A DNA stretch of 64,000 nucleotides from a virus: positions 1 to 64,000 of the IMG/VR virus record IMGVR_UViG_3300045051_000365; one strand, 5' to 3'. Position 1 is the stretch's first letter, and the number at the start of each line of letters is the position of its first letter. Shown piece by piece: positions 39,890-47,110 of this stretch. Under the pieces are notes generated by a model that searched no databases, was not told where the DNA came from, and saw only the letters and a program-made list of their open reading frames with translations. Made by a program: the position numbers and the translations under genes.

Positions 39890-40915
39890 ATGAGTGAATG
39901 GACGTTTCACCCGCGACCACAAACGAAACCTGTAACGGTAAGAGAAGCGTTCGCGGGATTGGACGAAAACGAACCCTGCCCGATCGCTATACCCGAATGG
40001 ATGCGGAAAGTAGCGGGCGAGATGGTAGCCGGGGATTTTAACAGCGATCGGATCAAGCCGATCATCGCGAAGTACAAAAATGGAAAAACGGGCGGTTTTA
40101 TGGCTATTAAGCTGTTATCGTGGGACAAACCATCTTGTACCTTAATTAAATTTAAAAATTGGGAAGCGGGCGGCATAATTCACCCGAACCGAAAGCGATT
40201 CGTTAACGAGCGGGAACTAGCCAGACTCGCGAGCTTTCCCGATGACTTTATATTCCCGCCGTCCCTCGGATTTAAAAACGTTATCGAGCGCGTCGGAAAT
40301 TGCGTACCGCCGTTGCTAATGAAAGCGATCGCCGAAAATTTACGCTTATCCCCGTTCCTACAAGATACCGATCGGCCGACCGTTATCGATACCTTTTCCG
40401 GTTGTGGGGGAAGTTCCCTCGGACTCCATCTCGCGGGATACGATGAACGGTTAGCGGTCGAGTGGGATAACAAGGCGGCCGCGACCTACCGATCGAACTT
40501 TCCCGACGTACCGCTCTATCACGGGGATATAAAAGAACTGTCCCCCGATCGGGCCGTAGAATTATCGGGAGTGAAACCGGGCGACCTCGATCTATTCACC
40601 GGTTCCCCGCCGTGTCAGGGCTTCTCGGTATCCGGTAAGCGCGAACTGCACGACGATCGCAATCAGCTGTTCCGCGAGTATTGCCGGTTACTGGACGCGT
40701 TTAAACCGAAAGCTTTCGTGATGGAAAATGTCAAAGGAATGATCTCCGGACACATGAAACCGATCGCTCTCTCTATATATAGTGAACTCCGATCGTGCGG
40801 TTACGAGGTACGGGGGCAAGTGTTGAACGCTAAATACTACGGGGTTCCTCAATCGCGGGAACGCGTGATCCTAGTCGGGGTTCGGAAAGACCTAGTACAG
40901 AAGCACGATCTATAG
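39890..40915 (+). CDS. Circularly permuted C5-cytosine DNA methyltransferase
   Basis: A 341-residue enzyme with its motifs in a rotated order. The N-terminal part has what normally closes the protein: TVREAFAGL, KPSCTLIKF, ERELARLASFPDDF, and motif X (ERVGNCVPPLL, about 133-143). Then come motif I (VIDTFSGCGGSS, 165-176), motif IV with catalytic C242 (GSPPCQGFS), motif VI (MENV, E279) and motif VIII (GVPQSRERVILVGVRKDL), which ends the protein. All catalytic residues are present. The start at 39890 has AAGGA; 39878 is in frame. Permuted enzymes such as M.BssHII are known but rare. It should methylate phage DNA. Confidence 0.88.
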   Translation: MSEWTFHPRPQTKPVTVREAFAGLDENEPCPIAIPEWMRKVAGEMVAGDFNSDRIKPIIAKYKNGKTGGFMAIKLLSWDKPSCTLIKFKNWEAGGIIHPNRKRFVNERELARLASFPDDFIFPPSLGFKNVIERVGNCVPPLLMKAIAENLRLSPFLQDTDRPTVIDTFSGCGGSSLGLHLAGYDERLAVEWDNKAAATYRSNFPDVPLYHGDIKELSPDRAVELSGVKPGDLDLFTGSPPCQGFSVSGKRELHDDRNQLFREYCRLLDAFKPKAFVMENVKGMISGHMKPIALSIYSELRSCGYEVRGQVLNAKYYGVPQSRERVILVGVRKDLVQKHDL

Positions 40916-40981
40916 AGTCCTATCGATACCCGTCTATCCGAACTATAGAGAAAGACACAGCCAGAAAGTTTCAAGATTTTT

Positions 40982-41010
40982 TAGGGACGATCTCGCTCGG
41001 ATCGTCCCTA
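40982..41010 (+). terminator. Rho-independent terminator
   Basis: TAGGGACGATC pairs with GATCGTCCCTA (11 bp) around seven bases, followed by TTCCTTT. It ends the ParB-methyltransferase operon. Confidence 0.82.
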
Positions 41011-41061
41011 TTCCTTTCGTAGCGAGCGTTTCGGGCTGAGAGGGGAGTGTTACCCCGTTAC

Positions 41062-41090
41062 TTGACATATCCAAAAACAGGCGGCATTAT
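41062..41090 (+). promoter_or_regulatory. Promoter of the 41-kb gene
   Basis: TTGACA (41062-41067), 17 bases, CATTAT (41085-41090). It has the leading CTTGACA of the operator-type promoters but lacks the TCAAG arm. The transcript would carry a leader of about 50 bases before the ATG at 41148. Confidence 0.62.
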
Positions 41091-41147
41091 TAAGTCATGG
41101 GAAAGCGAAACACCCAAACAGAAAACATTCAAAAGCGAGAGGACATT

Positions 41148-42143
41148 ATGATTTCCATCGAACAAATTAAAGCTTGTGAAGTTTATTCCGAATTGCAAGC
41201 CGTAGGGAAGGAACTAAACATCGCTCACGAGGCGGGAATCAAGATAGTGGGAGTTTCTAAAGTCGCGCTACGGGAATCGATCGTTAGCTGGATCGAGAAC
41301 AATCTAGTAAACGTATTAGAAACTATCGAAGATTCCGAACCCGATAGCGATGAACTGCAATCGGAAGAAAACGAACTAGAAACCGAACCAGAAACCGAAC
41401 CCGCTATCGAAGAAACCATCGAAACGGAATCCGAAGAAAACGAGAACGAAGTAGAAACCGAACCCTCTCCCGACGAACAAGCGAGCGATAAAGGAAAAAT
41501 CCTAGTAACTTCCGATCTTAAATACGAGATCGAGTATTGGGGAGAGAGTATTAAGTTCTTTGACTATCAAAAGAACGAGGTTTACAAAATTCCCGCGGAT
41601 CTGTTTAAAAGCCTTAACGCTCGCACGAAAGAAGTGTATTTAGTAGACTTTATCGAACACAACACACCCGTACATATTCCCGATATAGAGGAGTGGTTAT
41701 TCTCTAAAGGAATCGGGTACGGATGGACTGACACCGGACTCGTGAACATGGACTGTCGCTTATTCACGGACAGCGACAAATACTACGCGGTCAATAAAGC
41801 CGGGGAAATCGTGTCCACGATGGATAGTGCTTTCTTCAATCCTAAATGGTTTAAGTCTCAAGCTTGGGAGTCGTGGCTCGGGATCGAGAAAAAAGCCCGT
41901 AAATCTAGCGGGGGCGGCGCGCCGGGTTCGCGAGCTAATAATCCGAACGCCAAAACCCCGAAAGTTCCTCAAAAACTTGTCGATTTTATGCGGGAAAAAC
42001 CGCGAACCGTTAGCGAAATGATGGAATTAATGGGATGGAATTACCATAACGCGAGAAATTATCTCAGCTATATCAAGTGGAATGGAATGACCTTGGTTTC
42101 CGAGGGTAAAGGCGAAACGAGAACCCATCACATCGTAGGCTAG
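41148..42143 (+). CDS. Acidic-linker protein with C-terminal winged-helix-like domain
   Basis: A 331-residue protein. Start 41148 is chosen because AGAGGA lies just upstream; an open frame to 41097 exists. Residues 1-60 form a small helical domain, followed by a Glu-rich linker (about 60-120). The middle domain is alpha/beta (ISDKYYAVNKAGEIV-like part with GYGWTDTGLVNMD). The C-terminus (PQKLVDFMREKPRTVSEMMELMGW ... YIKWNGMTLV) looks like a winged helix. Probably a DNA-associated protein; no family recognised. Confidence 0.65.
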   Translation: MISIEQIKACEVYSELQAVGKELNIAHEAGIKIVGVSKVALRESIVSWIENNLVNVLETIEDSEPDSDELQSEENELETEPETEPAIEETIETESEENENEVETEPSPDEQASDKGKILVTSDLKYEIEYWGESIKFFDYQKNEVYKIPADLFKSLNARTKEVYLVDFIEHNTPVHIPDIEEWLFSKGIGYGWTDTGLVNMDCRLFTDSDKYYAVNKAGEIVSTMDSAFFNPKWFKSQAWESWLGIEKKARKSSGGGAPGSRANNPNAKTPKVPQKLVDFMREKPRTVSEMMELMGWNYHNARNYLSYIKWNGMTLVSEGKGETRTHHIVG

Positions 42144-42207
42144 TCTATCACCGGGGATCACCCGATCCCCTCTCTAGTAAACCTTAATCAATCAATGGAG
42201 TTTAATT

Positions 42208-42372
42208 ATGTTCGCTGTAATTCTCTTGACCGACGCGCATTATGAACAGATTGGCAGAATTATCGATCTCTATTTCTGCCCGGTATCCGAGAAACGAGAG
42301 TACAAAGTAATTCTAGAAAACGGCACGGTAGTTTATTGCGAAGCCGATGATCTAATTCCCGTACTGCTATAA
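42208..42372 (+). CDS. Hypothetical protein, 54 residues
   Basis: First of the small cassettes. Leader AATCAATGGAG with ATG seven bases on. The protein (VILLTDAHYEQIGRIIDLYFCPVSEKREYKVILENGTVVYCEADDLIPV) looks like a small SH3-like barrel. A 7-bp hairpin (42153-42170, GGGGATC/GATCCCC) precedes the leader. Confidence 0.6.
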   Translation: MFAVILLTDAHYEQIGRIIDLYFCPVSEKREYKVILENGTVVYCEADDLIPVLL

Positions 42373-42425
42373 ATCCCCTCGCTTTTGAGTCCTAATCACA
42401 TCAATCATTCAATGGAGTAAAGGCG

Positions 42426-42581
42426 ATGATCGACTATATCGAGTGTTACAACTTTGAAGTTTATTCGGATAATGTGATTGTCGGATACGTCCGGACAGAA
42501 GCGGATATGAGACAGTTTAAATCGATTTATCAATCCCCGTTCTCTCCCGCTATATTTTCCCTAGCTTGTCCGCTTAAATAA
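42426..42581 (+). CDS. Hypothetical protein, 51 residues
   Basis: Second small cassette. Leader TCATTCAATGGAGTAAA, like its neighbours. The peptide (MIDYIECYNFEVYSDNVIVGYVRTEADMRQFKSIYQS) has strand and helix content. No family recognised. Confidence 0.58.
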   Translation: MIDYIECYNFEVYSDNVIVGYVRTEADMRQFKSIYQSPFSPAIFSLACPLK

Positions 42582-42637
42582 TCTCCCGATCCGCTTTTTG
42601 AATCCTAGTAAAAACATCAATTATTTCGGAGTAAATC

Positions 42638-42985
42638 ATGTCTGAAACAAAAAAAGAATTCCGTAAGTTATTTTCCAGTATCGCAAAATCCCACCGATTA
42701 AAAGCTGTAGATTTTTACGTTACCGGGGAGTATGTCGCGTTCCCAACTACTTACCTAGTCAGTGAGACATTAGAGGCGTTTAAAGCACTAGGTATCGAGG
42801 CTAAATATCTTTACATCATCGGAGTATCGGTAAAAAAAGAAGAACTGAAAAAAGTAGGAATAGATCTACCCGTGGGAACATATTTCATTCCTACCGACAC
42901 TCGGAAACCGATCGCGAAAAAACAATGGGTAAAAATTGTCGATTCGGAATACTACGCGGATATGTACCCGCGAGGTAGCGTGTAA
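42638..42985 (+). CDS. Hypothetical protein, 115 residues
   Basis: Third cassette, leader TTTCGGAGTAAATC. Preceded by the shared CCGCTTTTTGAATCC block (42591-42605). Product: FRKLFSSIAKSHRLKAVDFYVTGEYVAFPTTYLV then FKALGIEAKYLYIIGVSVKKEEL. No family recognised. Followed by a terminator. Confidence 0.6.
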   Translation: MSETKKEFRKLFSSIAKSHRLKAVDFYVTGEYVAFPTTYLVSETLEAFKALGIEAKYLYIIGVSVKKEELKKVGIDLPVGTYFIPTDTRKPIAKKQWVKIVDSEYYADMYPRGSV

Positions 42986-43010
42986 AATTCCCACCGCTAA
43001 CCGAACACGG

Positions 43011-43035
43011 CCGCCGATCGCCCCGGCGGTTTTTT
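43011..43035 (+). terminator. Rho-independent terminator
   Basis: CCGCCG / CGGCGG stem with a seven-base loop and TTTTTT after it. Closes the first cassette group. Confidence 0.75.
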
Positions 43036-43119
43036 CGTATCTCCCTTGTAGTATGTCTGTAGCGAGGCGTAGGGAAAATAGGGACGGGATAGAGGGGATC
43101 GGGAGGGAGAAGAGAGAGA

Positions 43120-43500
43120 AAAAAGTTATTCCTGTTAATGAGTGTTAGGAGAGTTAATAACATTCTCTATCCCTCTCTACGTCGATGTTCTAGCTTTTTG
43201 TTATTGATGTTAGGGCGATTCCCGTGACTTCGTTTCCCCGTGTATATCTCTCCCGATCCCCTCGAAAATAGCTTCTATCCCTATCCTCTCTATTCCCTCG
43301 ATAGAATCTATATCCCGATCGCTTATCGTGTCTCTACGTTCGTTCTTATGGACGGGTTCGGTTATTCCTGTTCCGATCCATTCTTTCCCTCGGATCGGCT
43401 AAACATTCATAACAAATCGCTGTAATCGTTACAGGATAAGACTTTCAGGGTGTTATTGACTCCCTAACATTCCCCCGATCCCGATAACAGGGGATAGATA
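43120..43500. repeat. Non-coding TGTTA repeat region B
   Basis: The stretch 43036-43550 holds no credible gene. It repeats units found at 33-34 kb: TGTTA-N9-TAACA at 43451-43469 with the same GACTCCC spacer as 33806-33824, and AACATTCATAACA (43402-43414), the reverse complement of TGTTATGAATGTT. Further TGTTA units lie between 43120 and 43220. See region A for possible roles. Confidence 0.6.
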
Positions 43501-43556
43501 GAGAAAAATCTATAGATACTATAGAAAAACTTGTAGAGAAAACTTTAAGGATTTTA

Positions 43557-43589
43557 CTTGACAACTTAAGTAATTTACAGGATGATAGT
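43557..43589 (+). promoter_or_regulatory. Promoter with variant operator CTTGACAACTTAAG
   Basis: CTTGA-CAAC-TTAAG (43557-43570) is a near copy of the operator palindrome and contains TTGACA. The -10 is less clear (GATGAT or GATAGT, 43581-43589). It precedes the gene at 43623. Confidence 0.55.
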
Positions 43590-43622
43590 TTGTGTCAGGA
43601 CAAACAAGCGAGAGGAAACAAG

Positions 43623-43904
43623 ATGAACGAAGTACAGGAACTTCAAGTTTCAAGTCTAATGCCGGGGATTTATGTTATCGGCGTACTAAACGCCGATAAT
43701 CCTAAGCTCGCCCCGTCGCTTTTAAAAATGTTCGTGGGCGAGAACGGGATCGAGATCTATTGGGAAGACTACCCCACGGGGAATAACGGGAAAGGAAATA
43801 AAAAATTCAATTGTTTCGACGCGATCGCTCATTCTCATATTGCGACTATCCCCGTGCATCGAGAAAACTTTACGCCGGTATTTATTACTGGTTCCAATGA
43901 ATAA
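43623..43904 (+). CDS. Hypothetical protein, 93 residues
   Basis: ATG at 43623 follows AGAGGAAACAAG; an upstream in-frame start at 43590 lies in the promoter and is not used. Contains VSSLMPGIYVIGVLNADNPKLAPSLLKMFVGENGIEIYWEDYP. Beta-rich. No family recognised. Confidence 0.62.
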   Translation: MNEVQELQVSSLMPGIYVIGVLNADNPKLAPSLLKMFVGENGIEIYWEDYPTGNNGKGNKKFNCFDAIAHSHIATIPVHRENFTPVFITGSNE

Positions 43905-43967
43905 CCCTAGCCGATAGGCGGCCGCGCGGGGTTCGATTCCCCGCTAGGGATTGCCCGAATAGGGCAA
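43905..43967 (+). other. tRNA-like acceptor/T-arm element plus GCCC hairpin
   Basis: CCCTAG (43905-43910) pairs with CTAGGG (43944-43949). Between them lie a mini-hairpin CCG-ATAGG-CGG (43911-43921) and a T-arm GCGGGG-TTCGATT-CCCCGC (43926-43944) with the canonical TTCGA loop. There is no room for normal D and anticodon arms, so it is not a functional standard tRNA. A second hairpin, TTGCCC-GAATA-GGGCAA, follows (43951-43967). It sits between two genes and may be a processing or regulatory RNA structure, or a tRNA-derived attachment remnant. Confidence 0.5.
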
Positions 43968-43998
43968 ATACTAGAAACATTCAACGGAGTAAATGAAA

Positions 43999-45159
43999 AT
44001 GACGCTATCTATTTCCGATCCCCGCAACGCCGGATGGAATCTAGGCGAACGGAATCGCCAAAAGGCACAGATCGTGTACGGGGGCGTTGATCCCTCGTAT
44101 GGATTGGGGATCGAGTTCGATAAAAACATGACCACGAACGAAGCCTTATCCGAGGTCGGACTGAACTGGCAGATTCAAAAAAGCGAGTATCGGTACGGGA
44201 TGTTCTACGAACGGAATAACCCGAACAAGATAGCCTTATCCGATCCCGAAGGTCGCGATATGGGAACCGTGAGTAAGGAATGGTCTGACAGCCTGATTCC
44301 TTTCGGGCAGTATGTCGATAATTTTCGGAATTTCTGTAGCGAGAATTCCCTACCGCTAGAAAGAATAGGCAAGCTCGAAACTGTCAATCGAGCGGGTGAA
44401 TTGGAACTGAGATTATTTATGGTCGCGGATCTAGCGGGATCGGGGTTCAGTATATGTGGTGATGACCCCAATACGGGAAAGCTGTTAATACAGCACCCGT
44501 TTTATTACGGCGCGGGTCACTCGATTTCTAATATCGCCTTCCGTGTTGTCTGTAGCAACGGAATGGTAGAGAAAGTAAGAGACAAGGTCAAGATCATCGG
44601 ACACAACTCGAACGCCGCTTTAAATATTCAAGCTTGCTTACAGGCCGCCCGTGACGGATGGGAATCCTACAAAAATCGGGTTAACCTTTTAGCCCAAACC
44701 ACGATCACGGGCGCGGAAAGTTTAGTGATCCTGATAGACCGCTACGGAACCCGTCAGGAAAATAAAGATCTCGCCCGTAACCTGCTAGGACGGTTACAGC
44801 AGGAAAAAATAACCGTAGAACAGTTAGATCGCTTAGTTAACTCCATCGATCTAACCGATGAATCGGAAATACTCCGAACCGTTCACGCGATGTATACCCG
44901 TAACGCGTTCATCGGTAGCGACCTCGTTTCATCCCGCGAAACCGCGTGGGGATTACTAAATTGCGTGACAGAATACTACTGTCACAATCGATTAGAAGAG
45001 AGCAAAAATCTTAACCGTAGCGTTAATTCGTTATGGAATGGAAATAGCCAGTCTTCTACTCAAGCTTTCCTAAATTCTATCTCCTCGTTCGCTCACGAGA
45101 AAGCGAACCGAGAAAAACTGAAAACATCGAATATAATCCAAGCCGTCCGCGCTTGGTAG
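43999..45159 (+). CDS. DUF932-type phage/plasmid protein
   Basis: A 386-residue protein. The N-terminus (TTNEALSEVGLNWQIQKSEY ... GTVSKEWSDSLIPFGQYVD) and the middle (GHSISNIAFRVVCSNGM) match the DUF932 family found in phages and plasmids, function unknown. The second ATG (43999) is preferred over 43993 because it lies nine bases after GGAG. The following junction has a GCGGGG/CCCCGC hairpin (45171-45189). Confidence 0.78.
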   Translation: MTLSISDPRNAGWNLGERNRQKAQIVYGGVDPSYGLGIEFDKNMTTNEALSEVGLNWQIQKSEYRYGMFYERNNPNKIALSDPEGRDMGTVSKEWSDSLIPFGQYVDNFRNFCSENSLPLERIGKLETVNRAGELELRLFMVADLAGSGFSICGDDPNTGKLLIQHPFYYGAGHSISNIAFRVVCSNGMVEKVRDKVKIIGHNSNAALNIQACLQAARDGWESYKNRVNLLAQTTITGAESLVILIDRYGTRQENKDLARNLLGRLQQEKITVEQLDRLVNSIDLTDESEILRTVHAMYTRNAFIGSDLVSSRETAWGLLNCVTEYYCHNRLEESKNLNRSVNSLWNGNSQSSTQAFLNSISSFAHEKANREKLKTSNIIQAVRAW

Positions 45160-45226
45160 GAAATAAAATAGCGGGGTGAAATTCCCCGCGTACCCTTCTG
45201 TAAAATTCATTCAATAGGATTGTATC

Positions 45227-45667
45227 ATGACTTACGCTATTCATAGCTTCACTGAAAAATTCAACGACCCCGATCCGCTAAGAAAAATAAAATAGGTTCC
45301 CGATGGAATAGCCTGTCATGACGGATACGATTGTATCGTTTACGAAGAAATTCATCCCGCTAATAATATTCATAAACGACTACTCCTGTCGGTAGTTTAC
45401 GCGCCCTATTCCCCGGTAGACGGATACGAGACTTACAGGGCGATCGGGTATGACAGCAACGAACGCGTTACCGAACAAATAAAGCTCGTAAAATACGCTA
45501 TCGCCCGCCATGACTATCAAGGCACTTTTGCGGTAATCGAGCGAGAAATAAACAAGGAAAAATACTACAACTTCCGCGGAATAGACGAGAAAGATTATCT
45601 CGCCCGGACGTATAGCGAGGGAATGGACGGGGAATGCAAAATAGTTGCGCTTGTGACGGCTAAATAG
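45227..45667 (+). pseudogene. Cassette gene interrupted by one in-frame amber codon
   Basis: ATG at 45227 opens MTYAIHSFTEKFNDPDPLRKIK, then TAG at 45293-45295 as codon 23, and the same frame stays open for a further 123 codons to a TAG at 45665-45667. The downstream part (VPDGIACHDGYDCIVYEE, LLLSVVYAPYSPVDGYETYRAIGYD, CKIVALVTAK) is clearly protein-like. A single G-to-T change in a GAG codon would explain it. Readthrough cannot be excluded, but TAG is an ordinary stop elsewhere in this genome. Confidence 0.65.
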
Positions 45668-45760
45668 GTACTCAAGCCTTACAGGGGAGTTGCGAGGTAT
45701 TCCCCTAGCCTTGCCCGAAAATAGGGCAGTTAACCGAAAATAATCAATGGAGTAAAAGCA

Positions 45761-46249
45761 ATGACTCACGCGTTAGAAATTCAACCGATCGCCTCTATCA
45801 ACATCGAAAATAAAAATATTTTCGTGGGGGCAAAATTCCCGCAATTAAATAAACTAAAAACGCTTGCAGAATACGTGGCGCAACTCGAAAATTTTCATCC
45901 CGACAAACCCGTGATAGAGCGGGTAAAGATAACCGAACAAATAACCCTGTCTCAAGCCGATTACAATCGGTTTACATCCGCTCTAACAGACGATCGGGAT
46001 TGGCTCGCGGGGAAAGGTGGTCACGACAGCGACTATCCGACGGAACTAGAGGGGATGACTTTATTGTCCAATAGCGAAGAGTTTTGTAAATGGCGAGAAA
46101 AAGCCTATCGGATATGTGTTTTGGTCGTGTCCGATACCGATCGCCGGGGAATACTGGTAGATCCGCAAGGGTATAATTACGCCCGCTATGTCGGGTTAAT
46201 AAACGCAAAAACGCTATCGGAAATAACCGAAAAAATTATTAATGAGTAG
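45761..46249 (+). CDS. Hypothetical protein, 162 residues
   Basis: Leader AATCAATGGAGTAAAAGCA, as in other cassettes, and preceded by hairpins at 45683-45706 and 45712-45728. Helical centre (LAEYVAQLENFHPDKPVIERVKITEQITLSQADYNRF) and a beta end (ILVDPQGYNYARYVGLINAK). No family recognised. Confidence 0.62.
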   Translation: MTHALEIQPIASINIENKNIFVGAKFPQLNKLKTLAEYVAQLENFHPDKPVIERVKITEQITLSQADYNRFTSALTDDRDWLAGKGGHDSDYPTELEGMTLLSNSEEFCKWREKAYRICVLVVSDTDRRGILVDPQGYNYARYVGLINAKTLSEITEKIINE

Positions 46250-46304
46250 AAATAATTCCGCTTTTTGAATCCCATAAAAATAACCATCACCCGAGGAAAA
46301 ATAA

Positions 46305-46535
46305 ATGCTCACGCGCGATATTTGTAACAATTGGTTAAGCGATCAAGGATCGGGAGATCGCTATCGAGTACACAAAAAAGAACCCGATAGAGCGATCGCC
46401 ATCCGAACAGACGGAGCGGAGTCGAACGTGCTTCACGAGATTATCGACGGCGAAAAAATCCAAGTTCTCGATCTCGGATGGGATAAGTGCATCGATCGGC
46501 TACAAAAATATTTTCACGAGGAAAAAATAAAATGA
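46305..46535 (+). CDS. Hypothetical protein, 76 residues
   Basis: Leader CCGAGGAAAAATAA; the shared CCGCTTTTTGAATCC block is upstream (46258-46272). Product: RDICNNWLSDQGSGDRYRVHKK ... VLDLGWDKCIDRLQKYF. No family recognised. Ends in an ATGA overlap. Confidence 0.6.
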   Translation: MLTRDICNNWLSDQGSGDRYRVHKKEPDRAIAIRTDGAESNVLHEIIDGEKIQVLDLGWDKCIDRLQKYFHEEKIK

Positions 46536-46738
46536 ACACTCAGCCGTTAACCGTATCGAACGCGGGAACCCCGATAGGTAGAACCGTGTTTATCTCCGAA
46601 AAAGAAACTTACTCGGTAGACCTCGATCGGGAATGGACGGCCGCGGAAATAATGCTAGATTCTATCTGGAAAAATAACGCGGAACCCGTCGCCACGATCG
46701 ATCCCCGAGGGATCTTGTGTCTTGACTTTCGGAAATAA
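46532..46738 (+). CDS. Hypothetical protein, 68 residues
   Basis: Starts in the ATGA overlap with GAGGAAAAAA upstream. Product: TPIGRTVFISEKETYSVDLDREWTAAEIMLDSIW. No family recognised. Confidence 0.6.
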   Translation: MNTQPLTVSNAGTPIGRTVFISEKETYSVDLDREWTAAEIMLDSIWKNNAEPVATIDPRGILCLDFRK

Positions 46739-46760
46739 AAAACAAATAGGAGTAAAAACG

Positions 46761-47057
46761 ATGAAAGTAATCGCGACAGACGCTAATGATCGAGAAATAA
46801 TCTTCTATTCCGAGAACGGGGAACTAAATGCGATAGAGAAGCTATCCCCCGTAGACGATTCCGAAATAAACGAGATGATCGAATGTGGCGTTCATTTCGG
46901 ACGGGCGATCTCTTACGGCGCGTGGGAAATAGAGATCGAGCGGACGGACGCGGAAAAATTAGAGGCGATCGCCAACGTCGCCCGCGCATTCCCGCCGGAC
47001 GCGTCGATCGAGCTTTATCGGCGGGGAATAGAAGCTGTCCTCGCGATACTTGACTAG
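46761..47057 (+). CDS. Hypothetical protein, 98 residues
   Basis: Leader ATAGGAGTAAAAACG. The product MKVIATDANDREIIFYSENGELNAIEKLSPVDD then AEKLEAIANVARAFPPDASIEL is beta then alpha. No family recognised. Last cassette before a promoter/terminator junction. Confidence 0.62.
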   Translation: MKVIATDANDREIIFYSENGELNAIEKLSPVDDSEINEMIECGVHFGRAISYGAWEIEIERTDAEKLEAIANVARAFPPDASIELYRRGIEAVLAILD

Positions 47058-47105
47058 ACAAAAAATAAATCGTGTATAATGTCTTAGGTTGTCCCTAAGA
47101 CTTTT
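47050..47105 (+). promoter_or_regulatory. Promoter directly abutting a hairpin terminator
   Basis: TTGACT (47050-47055) and TATAAT (47075-47080), 19 bases apart. GTCTTAGG-TTGTC-CCTAAGAC (47081-47101) plus TTTT follows at once. A transcript from this promoter would start within the hairpin and escape it, while upstream transcripts would be terminated. It insulates the head-tail joining operon. Confidence 0.55.
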
Positions 47106-47110
47106 CCGCT

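Noticed and set aside
43240-43425. 61-codon plus-strand ORF in repeat region B
   Set aside because: Same reasons: low-complexity Tyr/Pro/Ser product and no start signal.
43905-43949. Complete tRNA gene
   Set aside because: Acceptor-like and T arms are present, but only 45 bases are available and the D and anticodon arms are missing.
45293-45295. Genome-wide recoding of TAG
   Set aside because: Many intact genes here end with TAG (for example at 6591, 12015, 40915 and 45159), so TAG is an ordinary stop.
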